DNA of 64,000 nt from Okapia johnstoni (GCA_024291935.2 CM044313.1:82645001-82709000); one strand, 5' to 3'. Shown: positions 34,108 through 47,130, counted from the first letter of the stretch. Translations and numbers: made by a program. The notes: a model not told the origin generated them from the letters alone.

Positions 34108-36386
34108 TAATAACAACACAAGAGAAGACTCTACACATGGACATCACCAGATGGTCAACACCAAAATCAGACTGATTATATTCTTTGTAGCCAAAGATGG
34201 AGAAGCTCTATACAGTCAGCAAAAACAAGACCGGGAGCAGACTGTGGCTCAGATCATGAACTCCTTATGGCCAAATTCAGACTTAAATTGAAGAAAGTAG
34301 GGAAAACCACTAGACCATTCAGGTATGACCTAAATCAAATCCCTTATGATTATACAGTGGAAGTGACAAATAGATTTAAGGGACTAGATCTGATAGACAG
34401 AGTGCCTGATGAACTATGGACAGAGGTTCGTGACATTGTACAGGAGACAGGGATCAAGACCATCCCCAAGGAAAAAAAATGCAAAAAAGCAAAATGGCTG
34501 TCTGAGGAGGCCTTACATAGCTGGGAAAAGAAGAGAAGCGAAAAGCAAAGGAGAAAAGGAAAGATATTCCCATCTGAGTGCAGAGTTCCAAAGAATAGCA
34601 AGGAGAGATAAGAAAGCCTTCCTCAGGGATCAATGCAAAGAGATAGAGGAAAACAATAGCATGGAAAAGACTAGAGATCTCTTCAAGAAAATTAGAGATA
34701 CCAAGGGAACATTTCATGCAAAGATGGGCTCGATAAAGGACATAAATGGTATGGACCTAACAGAAGCAAAAGATATTAAGAAGAGGTGGCAAGAATACAT
34801 AGAAGACCTATACAAAAAAGATCTTCACGACCCAGATAATCACGATGGTGTGATCACCTACCTAGAGCCAAACATCCTGGAATATGAAGTCAAGTGGGCC
34901 TTAGAAAGCATCACTACCAACAAAGCTAGTGGAGGTGATGGAATTCCAGTTGAGCTATTTCAAATCCTCAAAGATGATGCTCTGAAAGTGCTGCACTTGA
35001 TATGCCAGCAAATTTGGAAAACTCAGCAGTGGCCACAGGACTGCAAAAGGTCAGTTTTCGTTCCAATCCCAAAGAAAGGCAATGCCAAAGAATGCTCAAA
35101 CTACCGCACAATTGCACTCATCTCACACACTGGTAAACTAATGCTCAAAATTCTCCAAGCCAGGCTTCAGCAATACGTGAACTGAGAACTTCCAGATGTT
35201 CAAGCTGGTTTTAGAAAAGGCAGAGGAACCAGAGATCAAATTGCCAACATCCGCTGGATCATCAAAAAAGCAAGAGAGTTCCAGAAAAACATCTATTTCT
35301 GCTTTATTGACTATGCCAGGGCCTTTGACTGTGTGGCTCACAATAAACTGTGGAAAATTCTGAAAGAGATGGGAATCCCAGACCATCTGACCTGTCTCTT
35401 GAGAAACCTGTATGCAGGTCAGGAAGCAACAGTTAGAACTGGACATGGAACAACAGACTGGTTCCAAATAGGAAAAGGAGTACGTCAAGGCTGTATATTG
35501 TCACCCTGCTTATTTGACTTCTATGCAGAGTACATCATGAGAAATGCTGGGCTGGAAGAAACACAAGCTGGAATCAAGACTGCCGGGAGAAATATCAATA
35601 ACCTTAGATATGCAGATGACACCACCCTTATGGCAGAAAGTGAAGAACTAAAGAGCCTCTTGATGAAAGTGAAAGAGAGTGAAAAAGTTGGCTTAAAGCT
35701 CAACATTCAGAAAACTAAGATCATGGCATCTGGTCCCATCACTTCATGGGAAGTAGATGGGGAAACAGTGGAAACAGTGTCAGACTTTATTTTTTTGGAC
35801 TCCAAAATCACTGCTGATGGTGATTGCAGCCATGAAATTAAAAGACGCTTACTCCTTGGAAGGAAGGTTATGACCAACCTAGATAGCATATTGAAAAGCA
35901 CAGACATTACTTTGCCAACAAAGGTCCGTCTAGTCAAGGCTATGGTTTTTCCGGTGGTCATGTATGGATGTGAGAATTGGGCGGTGAAGAAAGCTGAGCG
36001 CCGCAGAATTGATGCTTTTGAACTGTGGTGTTGGAGAAGACTCTTGAGAGTCCCTTGGACTGCAAGGAGATCCAACCAGTCCATCCTAAAGGAGATCAGT
36101 CCTGGGTGTTCATTAGAAGGACTGAAGTTGAAGCTGAAACTCCAATACTTTGGCCACCTCATGCGAAGAGTTGACTCATTGGAAAAGACCCTAATGCTGA
36201 GAAGGATTGGGGGCAGCAGAAAAAGGGGACAACAGAGGATGAGATGGTTGGATGGCATCACCGATTAAATGGACATGGGTTTGGGTAAACTCCGGGAGTT
36301 GGTGATGGACAGGGAAGCCTGGCGTGCTGCGGTTCATGGGGTCGCAAAGAGTCGGACATGACTGAGCGACTGAACTGAACTGAAGA
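34108..36386 (+). mobile_element. BovB (RTE-type) LINE, 5'-truncated, with broken reverse-transcriptase frame
   Basis: Carries most of the BovB reverse-transcriptase region and the 3' tail ending in GACTGAACTGAACTGA. The frame opens at 34267, shifts near 34520 and continues in another frame from about 34520 to 36268. A TGA replaces a histidine codon at 35183-35185, and a late TAA interrupts the C-terminus near 36266. Catalytic motif FIDYARAFD lies near 35305-35331 and YADD at 35609-35620; both keep their aspartates. The endonuclease domain is missing through 5' truncation. Dead as an autonomous element; RTE elements are thought to have supplied the enzyme that mobilises Bov-A and Bov-tA SINEs, which share the tail seen here. 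Confidence 0.95.
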
Positions 36387-36521
36387 CTGTTGTAAAGCAA
36401 CAAAGTTTACTTTAATAATTCCTGAATATCATTATAATCATATTATCCCTACACCAGGGGTAAAGCAGTTTTCTAAAGCATGGATGCAAGCTCCCATAAA
36501 ATCAGGGACATGGATTGCATG

Positions 36522-36745
36522 GGGATTCCCAGGTGCCACTAGAGGTAAACAACCTGCCTGCTAAGGCAGGAAATGTAAGAAATATGGGATCAAACCCTGG
36601 ATTGGGAAGATCCTCTGGAGGAGGGCGTGGCAACCCACTCCAGTATTCTTGTCTGGAGAATCCCATGGACAGAGGAGCCTGGCAGGCTACAGTCCATAGG
36701 GCTGCAGAGAGTCAACACAACTAAAGCAACTTAGCACACACACAG
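36522..36745 (+). mobile_element. Bov-tA SINE
   Basis: GGGGATTCCCAGGTGCCAC head, GGATCAAACCCTGGATTGGG, then the Bov-A body. It lies just downstream of the BovB. Confidence 0.9.
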
Positions 36746-37094
36746 GGATGTTTTGTACGCCAATATTTCCCCAATACATACAACTAGGGCTAAAATATAG
36801 TAGGTGATCAATAGATCTCCTTATATGAATAAAACAGTAGAGAGATTAAGAAACTGTTTAGAACCAGATTTCCCAACTTCTGATTCTTCCTTCCATAGTA
36901 CAGAGGTGTGGTAGACAGTGATATAATGAATAAGGAATTTGAGGTGACCTGGCCAGGATGCCAGGTACACTCCTTATTGGGAAATGGATATCTTGTTTAT
37001 TTAAGATGGAGGTACTCTCTTTGGAGATAGAGATGCTATCTGGGGGATGGGCAGTGATTGGAAGAGCATCCCAGCCAAAAAAATCTCAGGTCTT

Positions 37095-37300
37095 GGAGGC
37101 AGGTAAACCTGGGCTGGGTTCCAGGCTTTGTTCCTTAGCAGGTATGTTTGCCTAATCTCTCTCAGCCTAAATTTCCTCATCTGTAAATGCAGATGATAAC
37201 ACACTGTTGGGTTGTTGTAAGAATTAAGTGAGAAGAGTATGTGTAATGCATATGGCTCATATGTAACATTTAATAAATATTTTCATTGCCATTATTAACA
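37095..37300 (+). repeat. MIR SINE
   Basis: AATTTCCTCATCTGTAAATG, GTTGGGTTGTTGTAAGAATTA and AACATTTAATAAATATTTTC mark a sense MIR. Confidence 0.8.
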
Positions 37301-38727
37301 TCTAATGACCAAACAGGTTTTTTCAAATACCTTATTAAAAAAATGGAGATGGCCCAGCATTTGTTTTCATCTCTCTCAGAAGGGCCTGAAAGGTCTGGAC
37401 CTCACTCTCCCCTCCCAACATGGTAGCATGGAGCAAGGTGGAGAAAAACAATGACCTCCTTCCTCACCACGGCTCTTGCTCCTCAGCAGCCATCAGCTTG
37501 GCTTGAAACCAATACAGTTATCTCAAGTTATCTGGGTTGGCGGGGTATACATAGTAAAAGATATGAAATAGGGACTATCTTACCCTTAGGAAAGAAAAGG
37601 TACACAGGCAATTTATACACATCAACCAGTTATTCCTCCCTCCCCCCCATTTTATGATGGGATCATATTTAACTGTTTTTCTTATTAAAAAGAAATATTT
37701 AATACGTGGCCATAAAAATGCAAACTATATCCAGGTACATAGAGGAGAGCCAACTGAATCTGAACTGGCTTCTATCAGAAGCTGTAACCTCATTAATATA
37801 AAAAAGCTTTCATTTTGCTTGATACAGGTTAATAACATACCTGTAGAAATACTAGAGAATATTCTATAATGCTGGGAAGACTTGTGACTGCCTAAGATTT
37901 AAATTATGTAAAGCCACCAGCACAATGGCTGGCACATGGGAGGTCCTCAGGAAATGGTCACTATTGTTTCCAATGCCCTCTCCCAGACACTCTCTGTGTA
38001 GGATGTGCTACGAAATAAACAATGGAATAGTGCCCTCCAGAGGCCACTGGGATTCAACTCTGCTGACAGCTGAAAGTCGGGAAAGATCAAAGAGCAACTC
38101 AGTTTTGTGAGGACTGGGAAATCGAGTGCAAACAAGTCCAGTTAGGTGCCGTGGGAACTGGTGCATGCGAACCACAAGTCCCCAAGACCCAAGAAGCTCC
38201 TGTCGCATCCCTCTCTCCCTGGGGACACTCTCAGCCCTGCCCATTTCTGCACGTCCACTCCCTGTGGCTCTAAAGGGACCAACTTCCTCTTGATGTCTGC
38301 CCTTCTGTGACTTCAGGCATGTGGCTCTGGCTTTCCTTGGACAGGATTCTGGTTCTGACTCCATCTGACCTTTCAGCTCATCTCAAAGAGTGAAGCAGCT
38401 TGGTCTCTCATTGGCTTGACTCCAAATTCCCAGGAGACCAAACTAATGACCAGTCTAGAGGCGGACGGTCAGTTGCTACTGGAGGTGAGAGGGGGGTGGT
38501 GGTGGAGGGTTGTGTGTGTGCATGTGTGTAGACAGAGCCAGGGTCACTTGGTAGAAAACAGATTTAGCACATACAGAATATACAGAATTCTGAGAGGCAC
38601 TTTAAAGGGCTACTTTTCTCATAACAATGAGCTACAGAGTTTACCATGCACCATGTACCCTACAAGGAGCTTTATAAGCATCATCTCATTTAATCTCCAA
38701 TTAAATAATTAAATCTCATTTGAGCTT
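37301..38727. other. Unassigned intronic sequence
   Basis: Contains a MIR-end remnant near 37920 (ATGGCTGGCACATGGGAGG) and GT-rich runs at 38509-38530. No exon supported. Confidence 0.4.
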
Positions 38728-38970
38728 CAATACTTTGGCTACCTGATGTGAAGAGCCAACTCATTGGAAAAGACCCTGATACTGGGAAAGATTGAGGGCA
38801 GGAGGAGAAGAGGGTGACAGAGGATGAGATGGTTGGATGGCATCACTGACTCAATGGACATGAGTTTAAGCAAACTCTGGGAGATAGTGAAGGACATGGA
38901 AGCCTGGTATACTTCAGTCCATGCGGTCACAAAGGGTTAGACATAACTTAGTGACTTAAAAACAGTAACA
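38728..38970 (+). mobile_element. BovB LINE 3' end fragment
   Basis: Begins GCTTCAATACTTTGGCTACC and matches the terminal coding region and tail of the 34-kb BovB. Confidence 0.85.
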
Positions 38971-39224
38971 TTTAATTGCATGACCTTCTTGTGAAATTTG
39001 ACCCTGTTATCATCTCCCACCTTCAGAAGTAACCGCTGGTAACAATGGTTGTATATCTTTCAGTAATTTATTTGATGCATATTATTTCCATTTTAAACAC
39101 AAGGGAATCGAGGCTTACAGAGGTAGAGTGTATTATCTGATTAGGAGTGACAGCATTTTATACATGTGAAATGATTGGTAAATGACCTAAGAATGATTAA
39201 GTACTAAATTGTGTGTTGCCACTG

Positions 39225-39830
39225 TATTAGTTTTCATTGCTGTGTAACAAATGCCCCACAGATATAGAGGCGTTGAAGCTACCCCCATGGCTAAGCTTGC
39301 AGTCCTTCAGGTCAAAGGTACAGTACTGCACGACGGTGCTCTTTGCTTGGTGTTTCACGAGACTGACCTAGGTTCTAGCTGGCACTGCCGACAATCTCAT
39401 CTGAGGCTCTGGGAACTCTTCTGAGCTCATTGGTTGTTGGCAGAGTCCAGTTCTTTGCACTTTTAGGACAGAGGTCCCCATTGTCCTCCTAGTCGTCAAT
39501 CACAGACTGCTCTCAGGTCCTAGAGGTTGCACCCTTCCACGGCCAGTTCACACCATGGATGTCTGCTTTCCTCCAGGTCAGCTGGAGCATGTCCCCCTGG
39601 CTGCCCCTTCTGCTGCCAGCCAGACAACACTGCTTTTCAAGGGTTTGTATGATTGGGTCAGGCCCACCCAAATAATCTCCCCCTCTTAAGGTCAACTCTT
39701 TAGGACATACCTTATCATGGGAGTAAAATTCATGCAGTTCACAGTCCTGGGGGATGTGAGGATGTGTACAAGGTGGGAGTGTGTGGAATCCTGGGTGCCA
39801 TCTTAGAATCCTGCCTATTACCACCAGGAA
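39225..39830. repeat. Possible old LTR-like repeat
   Basis: GTATTAGTTTTCATTGCTGTG and GTAACAAATGCCCCACAG resemble the start of antisense MaLR or ERVL LTRs, but the interior does not match clearly. Family uncertain. Confidence 0.35.
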
Positions 39831-40689
39831 AATAGATTTTGTGTGTGCAGGTCAGAACTGTTCCCAGGAAGGGGAGAAGGAGATGGGAAGGGGATTGGCC
39901 TGGGCCTTGAAGGATGGGCCATACTAGAAAAGACAGTATTCTCCTGAGATGGCCTTAGAAACTCAACACCATGACTCAAGAAAATTTGGGAAAATTAATG
40001 GGAAACAATTTCAAATAATATTAGGAAAAGCTTCAGCACTGAGATGGAGGAGGAAGCCAGTACTACTAGATGTTACAACATTATCAAAGTACTATGTAAT
40101 GAACATAAAAATAGACATATGGGTGAGAACAAAAATAGAATATCCAGAAATAGAAATGTATGTATGTGTGTACAGGTGTCTATCACAATAAATCAAGCCT
40201 CATAACTTCAGAAAATTAATTCCTACTAAATGATGTTCGGATAATTACTCAGCAATTTAGAAGAGAGATATAAAATTTCCACTATACATCAAAACAAATG
40301 TCAGCTAAATTAAATTTTAAATTATCAAGATAAATTTAAAATACAGTCGTGAAAATTGGTAGAAGAGAGTTTCAGGTCTTTGAGGAGGCAGCAACATCCT
40401 AAGATTAAAGCAGTGAAAAGACAATTACAGGAGAAAAAAGCTCAAACTCATCCATAGAAACAGTTCAAATTTCTATATAGTAATAACAATGATTTATTAA
40501 AAGATTAAGGGGAATTTTAACTGCAAAGGGATTAAGAAGATTAAGATCTTTATATTCAAATGCATGTTCCAGTGCTGAAGATTAGGACTCCAACAGAGAG
40601 TAGACAAAAGACATGAATGAATGATTTACAAAACAGGTAAAATAAAATAGGAGAAAAAAAACTAAGGGAAAACAGTCAAATTCTCTGGT
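39831..40689. other. Unassigned A-rich sequence
   Basis: A-rich, possibly worn L1 interior; no firm match. Confidence 0.3.
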
Positions 40690-41560
40690 CAAATAAATAA
40701 ATGCAAATTAAAATAATAAAAATTATCGATTTCTAATTAGCTTCATTAATTTCTATTAAACATAATTTTAAATCATAATACCCAAACCTGAATGATCCTG
40801 GTACACTGCACTCATACATTTTTGGTGAGAGTATAATTTGGAAAAGCCATTGGTGGAAAGCAATTTGCCAGAATGTCCTTTGACATAGTACCTTCACTCC
40901 AGGGAATCTGTACTGGGAGGAGGATTCAAAAGAAAAAGTCCTGGTCACAAGCATTTTAAATATAGTGTTACACATAAATATTGAAAAAATGGGAATGAAA
41001 GAGCATGCTTACCTAAATTATCACTGATGACTATGCTTATCAAGACTATTAATTTAGGTGGGTTGAGTCTGAAAATGCTATGTGAAGAAAGATAATACAG
41101 AATTCTGTACATAGTATAATTCAATATCTTAAAAGTGTTCCTATGGCATTGGTGAAACTGTGAAAAACTGCACTTGTACATACTGTCAGTGGGGATACAA
41201 TTTAGTATAACAACCTGAGCAAAACAATTTGCAATGATTAAAAAAATGTAATGGGATTGCTTTGAAGACTCCACATCTAGGAATTTATCCTTCACTTAAA
41301 TGTACATGTACAGCACACAGAGACTTGTGAACATAAGATTTACTGCAGAATTGTTGACACAGCAAAGACTGTACAATGAAAATGCCCATTAATTGGTGAC
41401 CAATTAAACAAATCATATTAGAACCCTTTGGTAGAATATTATACATCTGTTAAAAAGAATGAGAGAGAAACTATGTTCTTTTGATTGAAGTAATCTCTAA
41501 GATAGGTTTTCAAATTAAAAAAAAAATTAAGATGCAGAATAGCATGGATAGTGTGCCCCT
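40690..41560 (+). repeat. Old L1 (L1M/L1ME-type) 3' fragments, two partly repeated pieces
   Basis: Two L1-like blocks repeat the same theme: GCACTCATACATTTTTGGTG near 40808 and GCACTTGTACATACTGTCAG near 41168. They are followed by TAGAATATTATACATCTGTT and GAATGAGAGAGAAACTATG. Confidence 0.6.
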
Positions 41561-42477
41561 GTGTGTGTAAAAGAGAAATAACACAGAGAACTTGAATATG
41601 TTTAGAGAATTCTTGGAAAGATACTCCTAAACTGGTAACAGAGTGGGGCCCTGGGGTACAGCTAGAGACTAGAGAGTGGGGTCTGAATTGGGGAGAATTC
41701 TCAGTCACTGTCCTTCTCTTCTACTTGAATGTTTTGCCATGTACAAGCATGACTCACCAATGGTAAAATAAGGTAGTCTGAAAAATATATATTGCTGATG
41801 AACACAGATGAGATAGAAATAGACAAATCTGTTGAGTTAGGGTGGTAGGGCTACATTCTCATAGTCATAGATTAAATATTAACATAGAAAAATTAAATCA
41901 GTTGAGAATTATAGTAGTAGAATTGCAAGTCATTCTTTTCTTTGAAATGCCACTTCAATGTTATTTTAGTGTTGCCACCGAAATAAACAATGACTAGTGT
42001 GGGGAGAGGGGCTGGGTGCCTGAAACGTTAACTAGTAGCTTTATAAATATGCTGCTGTGGGATGAATAAAAGGAAAAATAATCAGACAAAGAGAGCTTGC
42101 AAAATGGGCCAGGCAGCAAGCAATTAGCAAGAGGAGCGAGAGCAGCAGGGCCAGGGTATCTGTGCTCAGTGGGGTGGCTGAGCAGGTCACCCCATGGCTG
42201 GAACTCAGGGGCCACCAGGAAAGCAAGTGTGGAGGGACTGGAAGGGTTTAGGTTCATGCCTGCAGAGCCCAAGGAAGCCAGCTCTCTGGAGAGCCAGTCA
42301 AGGAGGACTGCTGGGCACTGGACTGATGGGAAACATTTAGATCCCACAAATCTCAAAGGAGACGTTTCTGTAGCAGCTAGGGCTAACCTTTATACTGTGA
42401 GATGACTACTCTAGAAATGTTGACTTTTTATGCTCAGAAAAAAAAAAAAAGATACAAGAATGCATCCCGTGTGTGCG
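41561..42477. other. Unassigned intronic sequence
   Basis: No recognised element until the A-run at about 42438. Confidence 0.35.
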
Positions 42478-42690
42478 TGTCCATGCGTGTGCACATGCTC
42501 AATCACTAAGTCATGTCTAACTCTTTGCAACCCCATGAACTGTATGGACTGTAGCCCGCCAGTATCCTCTGTCCATACTGGAGTGGGTTGCCATTTCCTC
42601 TTTCAGAGGATCTTCCCAACCCCAGGGATCGAACCCATGTTTCCCGAGTTGGCAGGCAGATTCTTTACCTCTGAGACACTTGAGAAGCCC
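42478..42690 (-). mobile_element. Bov-tA SINE
   Basis: Antisense copy: ACTAAGTCATGTCTAACTCT to GACACTTGAGAAGCCC. The body is shortened around the CTGTCCATACTGGAGTGGG joint. Confidence 0.88.
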
Positions 42691-42701
42691 ATACATACAT
42701 A

Positions 42702-42753
42702 GGGTTGGCCAAAAAGTATGGAAAACCCAAACACACTTTTTGGCCAAACCAAT
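42702..42753. mobile_element. Mariner-type palindromic remnant
   Basis: GGTTGGCCAAAAAGT on the left is the reverse complement, with one extra base, of ACTTTTTGGCCAAACC on the right. The whole is an almost pure inverted-repeat hairpin of about 50 bases. Confidence 0.75.
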
Positions 42754-43444
42754 ATATACATATACATGTGTTTATTTATTAAACATGTACACATACTAGT
42801 ACATATACACATTATAAAACATATATGAAAAAGCTAAATTTTTAAAATATACACTTAATATGAAGTGCTTAATACTTTAAAATCTTTTTTACCTTTACTA
42901 AAATAAACTATACACAGTGAATATTACTTTAAGTTAAAGCTATATAGTTAAACATACTCCAAGGGCTTCAAAAACTTGGCTCAACATTTTGGAATGTGAT
43001 AATTCACAAGTATGACTTTAGGTTCAAAATAAGTGGATGTTGGTTTTAAAGTCTGCCATAGCTGAAGCTACCTCTCAAGGACAGGGAGATCCAAATGGAA
43101 ACAGTACATTAGCGGTAGCACGTAATAAAAATTAGTTTTCATTTTGCAGCCCTATCCACCACTTTTGCAAAGGTTTTAGTTAAAATTTTGTGTTAATTTT
43201 CAACTTGGAGTTTTCTTTGCCAAGTTATTGGGAGGTACTGTTTTTTCAAATAATTTTTAACATAAGTTTTATAAAACTCTATGGAAGATTTAAAAAATAG
43301 AAAATTTTGTTCTCAAGATCTCAAATACGTGCCTATGAAACTTTTTGTTGGCATATATAACATTTTGGCAAAAAAAGTAATAAGCATGGAAACATTTCCA
43401 AAAATCCATTTTGAAAATGCTCTTTCTATAGCATGAATTTCTTT
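42754..43444. other. Unassigned AT-rich sequence
   Basis: Includes a (TA/CA)-rich simple stretch at 42757-42830. Confidence 0.4.
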
Positions 43445-44003
43445 CAAGTAGTAGTTAGTGCTTTGTTTTATTTTTAATTGGAGTCTAATTGCTTTATAAT
43501 GCTGTATTAGTTTCTGCTGTGAATCAGCTGTAAGTATACATATATACCCTCCCTCTTGAACCTCCCTCCTACCCCACTCCCCATCCCAGCCCCCTGCCCA
43601 GGTCAAGACAGAACTGAGCTGAGCTCCCTCTGCTATGCAGCAGCTTCCCACTAGCTATCTATTTTACACATGGTAGTGTATATATGTCAATCCTACTCTC
43701 CCAATTCATCTCACGCTCCCCTTCCCCGCCTGTGTCCCCATGTCCGTTCTCTACGGCTGTGTCTCTACTCCTGCCCTGCAAACAGGTTCATTTGTACCAT
43801 CTTTCTAGGTACCATACATATGCGTTAATAATCCATTTTTGCTTTTCTCTTACTTCACTCACTGTGACAGACTCTAAGTCCATCCACATCACTACAAATG
43901 ACCCAATTTCAGTCCTTTTTATGGCCGAGTAATATTCCATTGTATATATGTACCACACCTTCTCTATCCATTCATTTGTCAATGGACTTTTGGGTTGCTT
44001 CCA
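43445..44003 (-). mobile_element. Ruminant L1 3' end
   Basis: Antisense L1 3' UTR (CAGCTTCCCACTAGCTATCT) running into the ORF2 end (CCGAGTAATATTCCATTGTA, TATATATGTACCACACCTTC). Confidence 0.88.
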
Positions 44004-44214
44004 AATACTTCCCTATTCATTCTTTCAATATCATCTTTACCTTGGAAAGACAGATTATGTGTGTGTGTACTCGCAGAAATAGCCTCCAGGAAGCAGGCCA
44101 TTGAAAACCACTTGTTCTTAGATAAAGTGGGAAAATTTGAAACAACTGTCTTTTTTGTAGAAGGAAAAACTGCACAGCCATCTTAAAGTTGGATTACTCT
44201 AAATGCTTTGTCTC

Positions 44215-44440
44215 AAGATAAACATCAGACCTCTACAGAGTAAAACATTTCCACGGTCATTCCCCATCTTAGTACAGAGAAGAATAAAAATTCTACTACT
44301 TTCAAAAGTCGTCTTTTTACAAAATTAACCAAACTGATGACATACTTTAGCATTTCTGGCATTTCTGACTTCAGCTTCTTTGCTGTCTCAACTTTCCTAG
44401 GACCAATGCAGTGAATCACTTTCATGTTCTGGCCTATTTT
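44215..44440 (-). pseudogene. Probable hAT-Charlie transposase fossil
   Basis: The minus-strand translation around 44225-44425 reads VIHCIG, then a lysine-rich helix and VISLVNFVKRR, followed by a LRW motif. This resembles the HC...VNFIK...RWLS region of Charlie/ZBED-type hAT transposases. Conserved spacing is only approximate and the frame is short. It could be chance similarity. Confidence 0.35.
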
Positions 44441-46421
44441 TATAACCTTACCCTGAATTTAAAATTTGAATCAAAGCAGCTGTTACCTTATATAATTTCT
44501 CCATAAAGCATTATTTTAACTAAAGAAGTCATTGCCTTTTGAAAATATATCTTTTCTGGTACCTCTTTTCTTTAGTGACTCACGAATAAGTAGGTGTCCT
44601 ATCGCATTACTGAAGCAGAACCAAGCAAATACCCTTATTTGGAACATGTGAGAATCAGCAATACTTTATTTCCAGCCGCACAGCAAACTGCCACGAGGCA
44701 AATTGTTTCTTTAAAACTTCAGCAAGTTTCTGTGCACCTTCCAGCAGAATTTGCTGACAAAATCAGGCATTTTATGGTATAGCTATATTGTTTTCCATAT
44801 ATTATTTTAGCTCTTTTTTTAACTCCATCAGTAAGAATGAGTGTTTTCCTCATGGCATGTGACTTTTTGCTGTAAGCAATTAAGTAAAAAGAAATTCCAA
44901 AGAGGCTCTTAAAATATTCAGTTTAGTAAAATTCTGGACTAGGTTTAGCACTGCATAATTTTTAACATTGCTAAAACATTTAACATTATTTGTATGCAAG
45001 TGGTCGATATTTAGATTTTAAATATCTTGCTAATTATCATGGCCTTATACCATCATTAGGGATTATCTCAAGGCACGATCTATGCTTCTAGTGAGGTTTT
45101 TCTTTAATAACAGAGGCTGGCAATTTGTATTTCACATAGTCTTTCAAAAACTTTGACCTTTAATTTTTTTGTCTGATTTCTTGTCAATCTGAATAGATTT
45201 TCATCAGTTTAACTTATAATGTGGTTGAGCACATATCAGCAGTAAAGCAAGGGTCAACCCAGCCATTTTCTTATGGTTTGCTTGCACCTGCATTGATTAT
45301 TTTTATCTTCTTTTCAGCCCCTCAAGAATTTTAGTTTATCTGTTCATTTGGTAAAGTTAATTTATATCCAGCAAAATACGTACTTTAATTCATAAGCCTA
45401 CATCTCTGAGTGAGCCTACATAAGCTACAGATCCTTGAAATGAGTTAAAAGTGAATTAATCAATGAGCAGGGCTTTGTGGTTCATGATCTCTTCCCTCAG
45501 GATAAGTCACATAACACACAGGACAGGGGACCCTCCTACGAGTCTGACATACACATTAAGGATGCCAATGTCAACTCATATCTAAAATATTAGCCAAGCT
45601 CAATTTCTTACTTTTTTAAGATAAAAATATATCCTGAGAGGTTAATAAATTTTTCCCTTCCCCCATGGATCTTCTCATCCCACCTGGATGACGAACTTTC
45701 TCGAGCAAGAACCATTTCCAGTGACTGCCACTGATGTCCTCTCTGCCTATTCTTCTGGGTCAGACAAGGACCTCCCAGCAATGTACATGTGGACTAAATA
45801 AAACCCTTGAGTCAGGGAAACCCTCCAGACTTGCCATGCAGTTTGACAGAGATCTGTACTTAACGGAGCTTGAGTTTTTAAAGACACCTACTTCCTCTTC
45901 CCCTGATAATAGTTCAGACCTCCTTCAGGGACATTTGTGAAAATATATTTGTGACCCTAAAGGTCAAAAGTTTCTTAACAAATCCCAGCCCCATTTAAAT
46001 GGACTAGCCTTCAAGTCCAGCTTAAGGGCAGAGCAAACACACACTTCAGCTTAGGAAAGAGCCCAGCCCACCATCTCCCTCTGCCATCCCCCAGACCTGG
46101 AAAGGCTAAATTTAAGTCCAAGAGATGTTATAAATGTTAGAATCATTCTTTTTCTGGTGGGATAAGCCAGCTAATTAGACTATCGCTGACACCCCTGCCT
46201 CCAGCTGTCTGTGGCCCAGAGGTACCAAAGACCCAGATACTCATACTTTTGGGCGTTGCTCTGTCCATGTCAACATTGGAAAGCCCAGTAATCCAAAATA
46301 CCACTAACAGTGACATCTCCACATCATTTATTTTAAATAGCATAACTTAACTCACACTCTCAAAATCTTTGGAGAAAGTCAAAGAAGGATCTTATGAAGA
46401 CATTTGTGTAGCTTTTGAAAA
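44441..46421. other. Unassigned AT-rich intronic sequence
   Basis: Few recognisable repeats and no exon supported. Confidence 0.35.
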
Positions 46422-46433
46422 CCCATGTTTTAT

Positions 46434-46727
46434 TGTGCTGTGTGCTTAGTCACTTGGTCGTGTCTGACTCTTTGGACCCCATGGACAGTAGCTCACCAGG
46501 CTCCTCTATCCTTGGGGCTTCTCCAGGCAAGAATACTGGAATGAGTTGCCATGAAGGGATTGCAGGAATCATCCTGCCAGGCCGATTCTTTACTGTCTGA
46601 GCTAGCAGGGAAGCCCAAGAATACTGGCGTCCTATCCCTTCTCCAGGGCATCTTTCCAACCAAGGAATTGAGCCAGGGTCTCATGCATTGCAGGCGGATT
46701 CTTTACCAGCCAAGCTACCAGGGGAGC
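46434..46727 (-). mobile_element. Bov-tA SINE with doubled tRNA-derived head
   Basis: Same dimeric-head layout as the copy at 27257, with two GGATT/GATTCTTTAC-type tRNA halves. Perfect 12-base duplications CCCATGTTTTAT at 46422-46433 and 46728-46739. Confidence 0.92.
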
Positions 46728-46739
46728 CCCATGTTTTAT

Positions 46740-47130
46740 CATAAATTGCGTCTAGAGAAGGAAGGATATGAAGTCAGGCTGGTAGCACTATGATTGCACT
46801 GAGATGCTCCCATTTCTTTCTTTCTCATCTCTCTCATCCCATTCCATTTCCTTCTCTTTCTGGTTTACAGTTACAACGATTCTCAAAAGTACGGCTAAGA
46901 GTTTCAAAGTGAGTGTCTCAAGTAGAATATTTGGGTTTTCCATCTCCCATGGTTGAAATCAGTACCCCCGTAGCAGCTCTGATGGGGCTACCAGGAGAAG
47001 CAGGTTAGGGGGCTGAAGTTAAAGAGCATCTCTGAACGGAGCTCTGCAACCTTACCTCTCTTTAAATCATAGAAAGTGGCTCTTTTAATGTAATCTCTCC
47101 CCTTACAAGAACAGACCCAGGGAGGGGAGA
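46740..47130. other. Unassigned intronic sequence
   Basis: Nothing recognised. Confidence 0.35.

Noticed and set aside
34267..36268. Functional reverse-transcriptase gene
   Set aside because: A BovB LINE with frameshift, premature stop and missing 5' endonuclease region.
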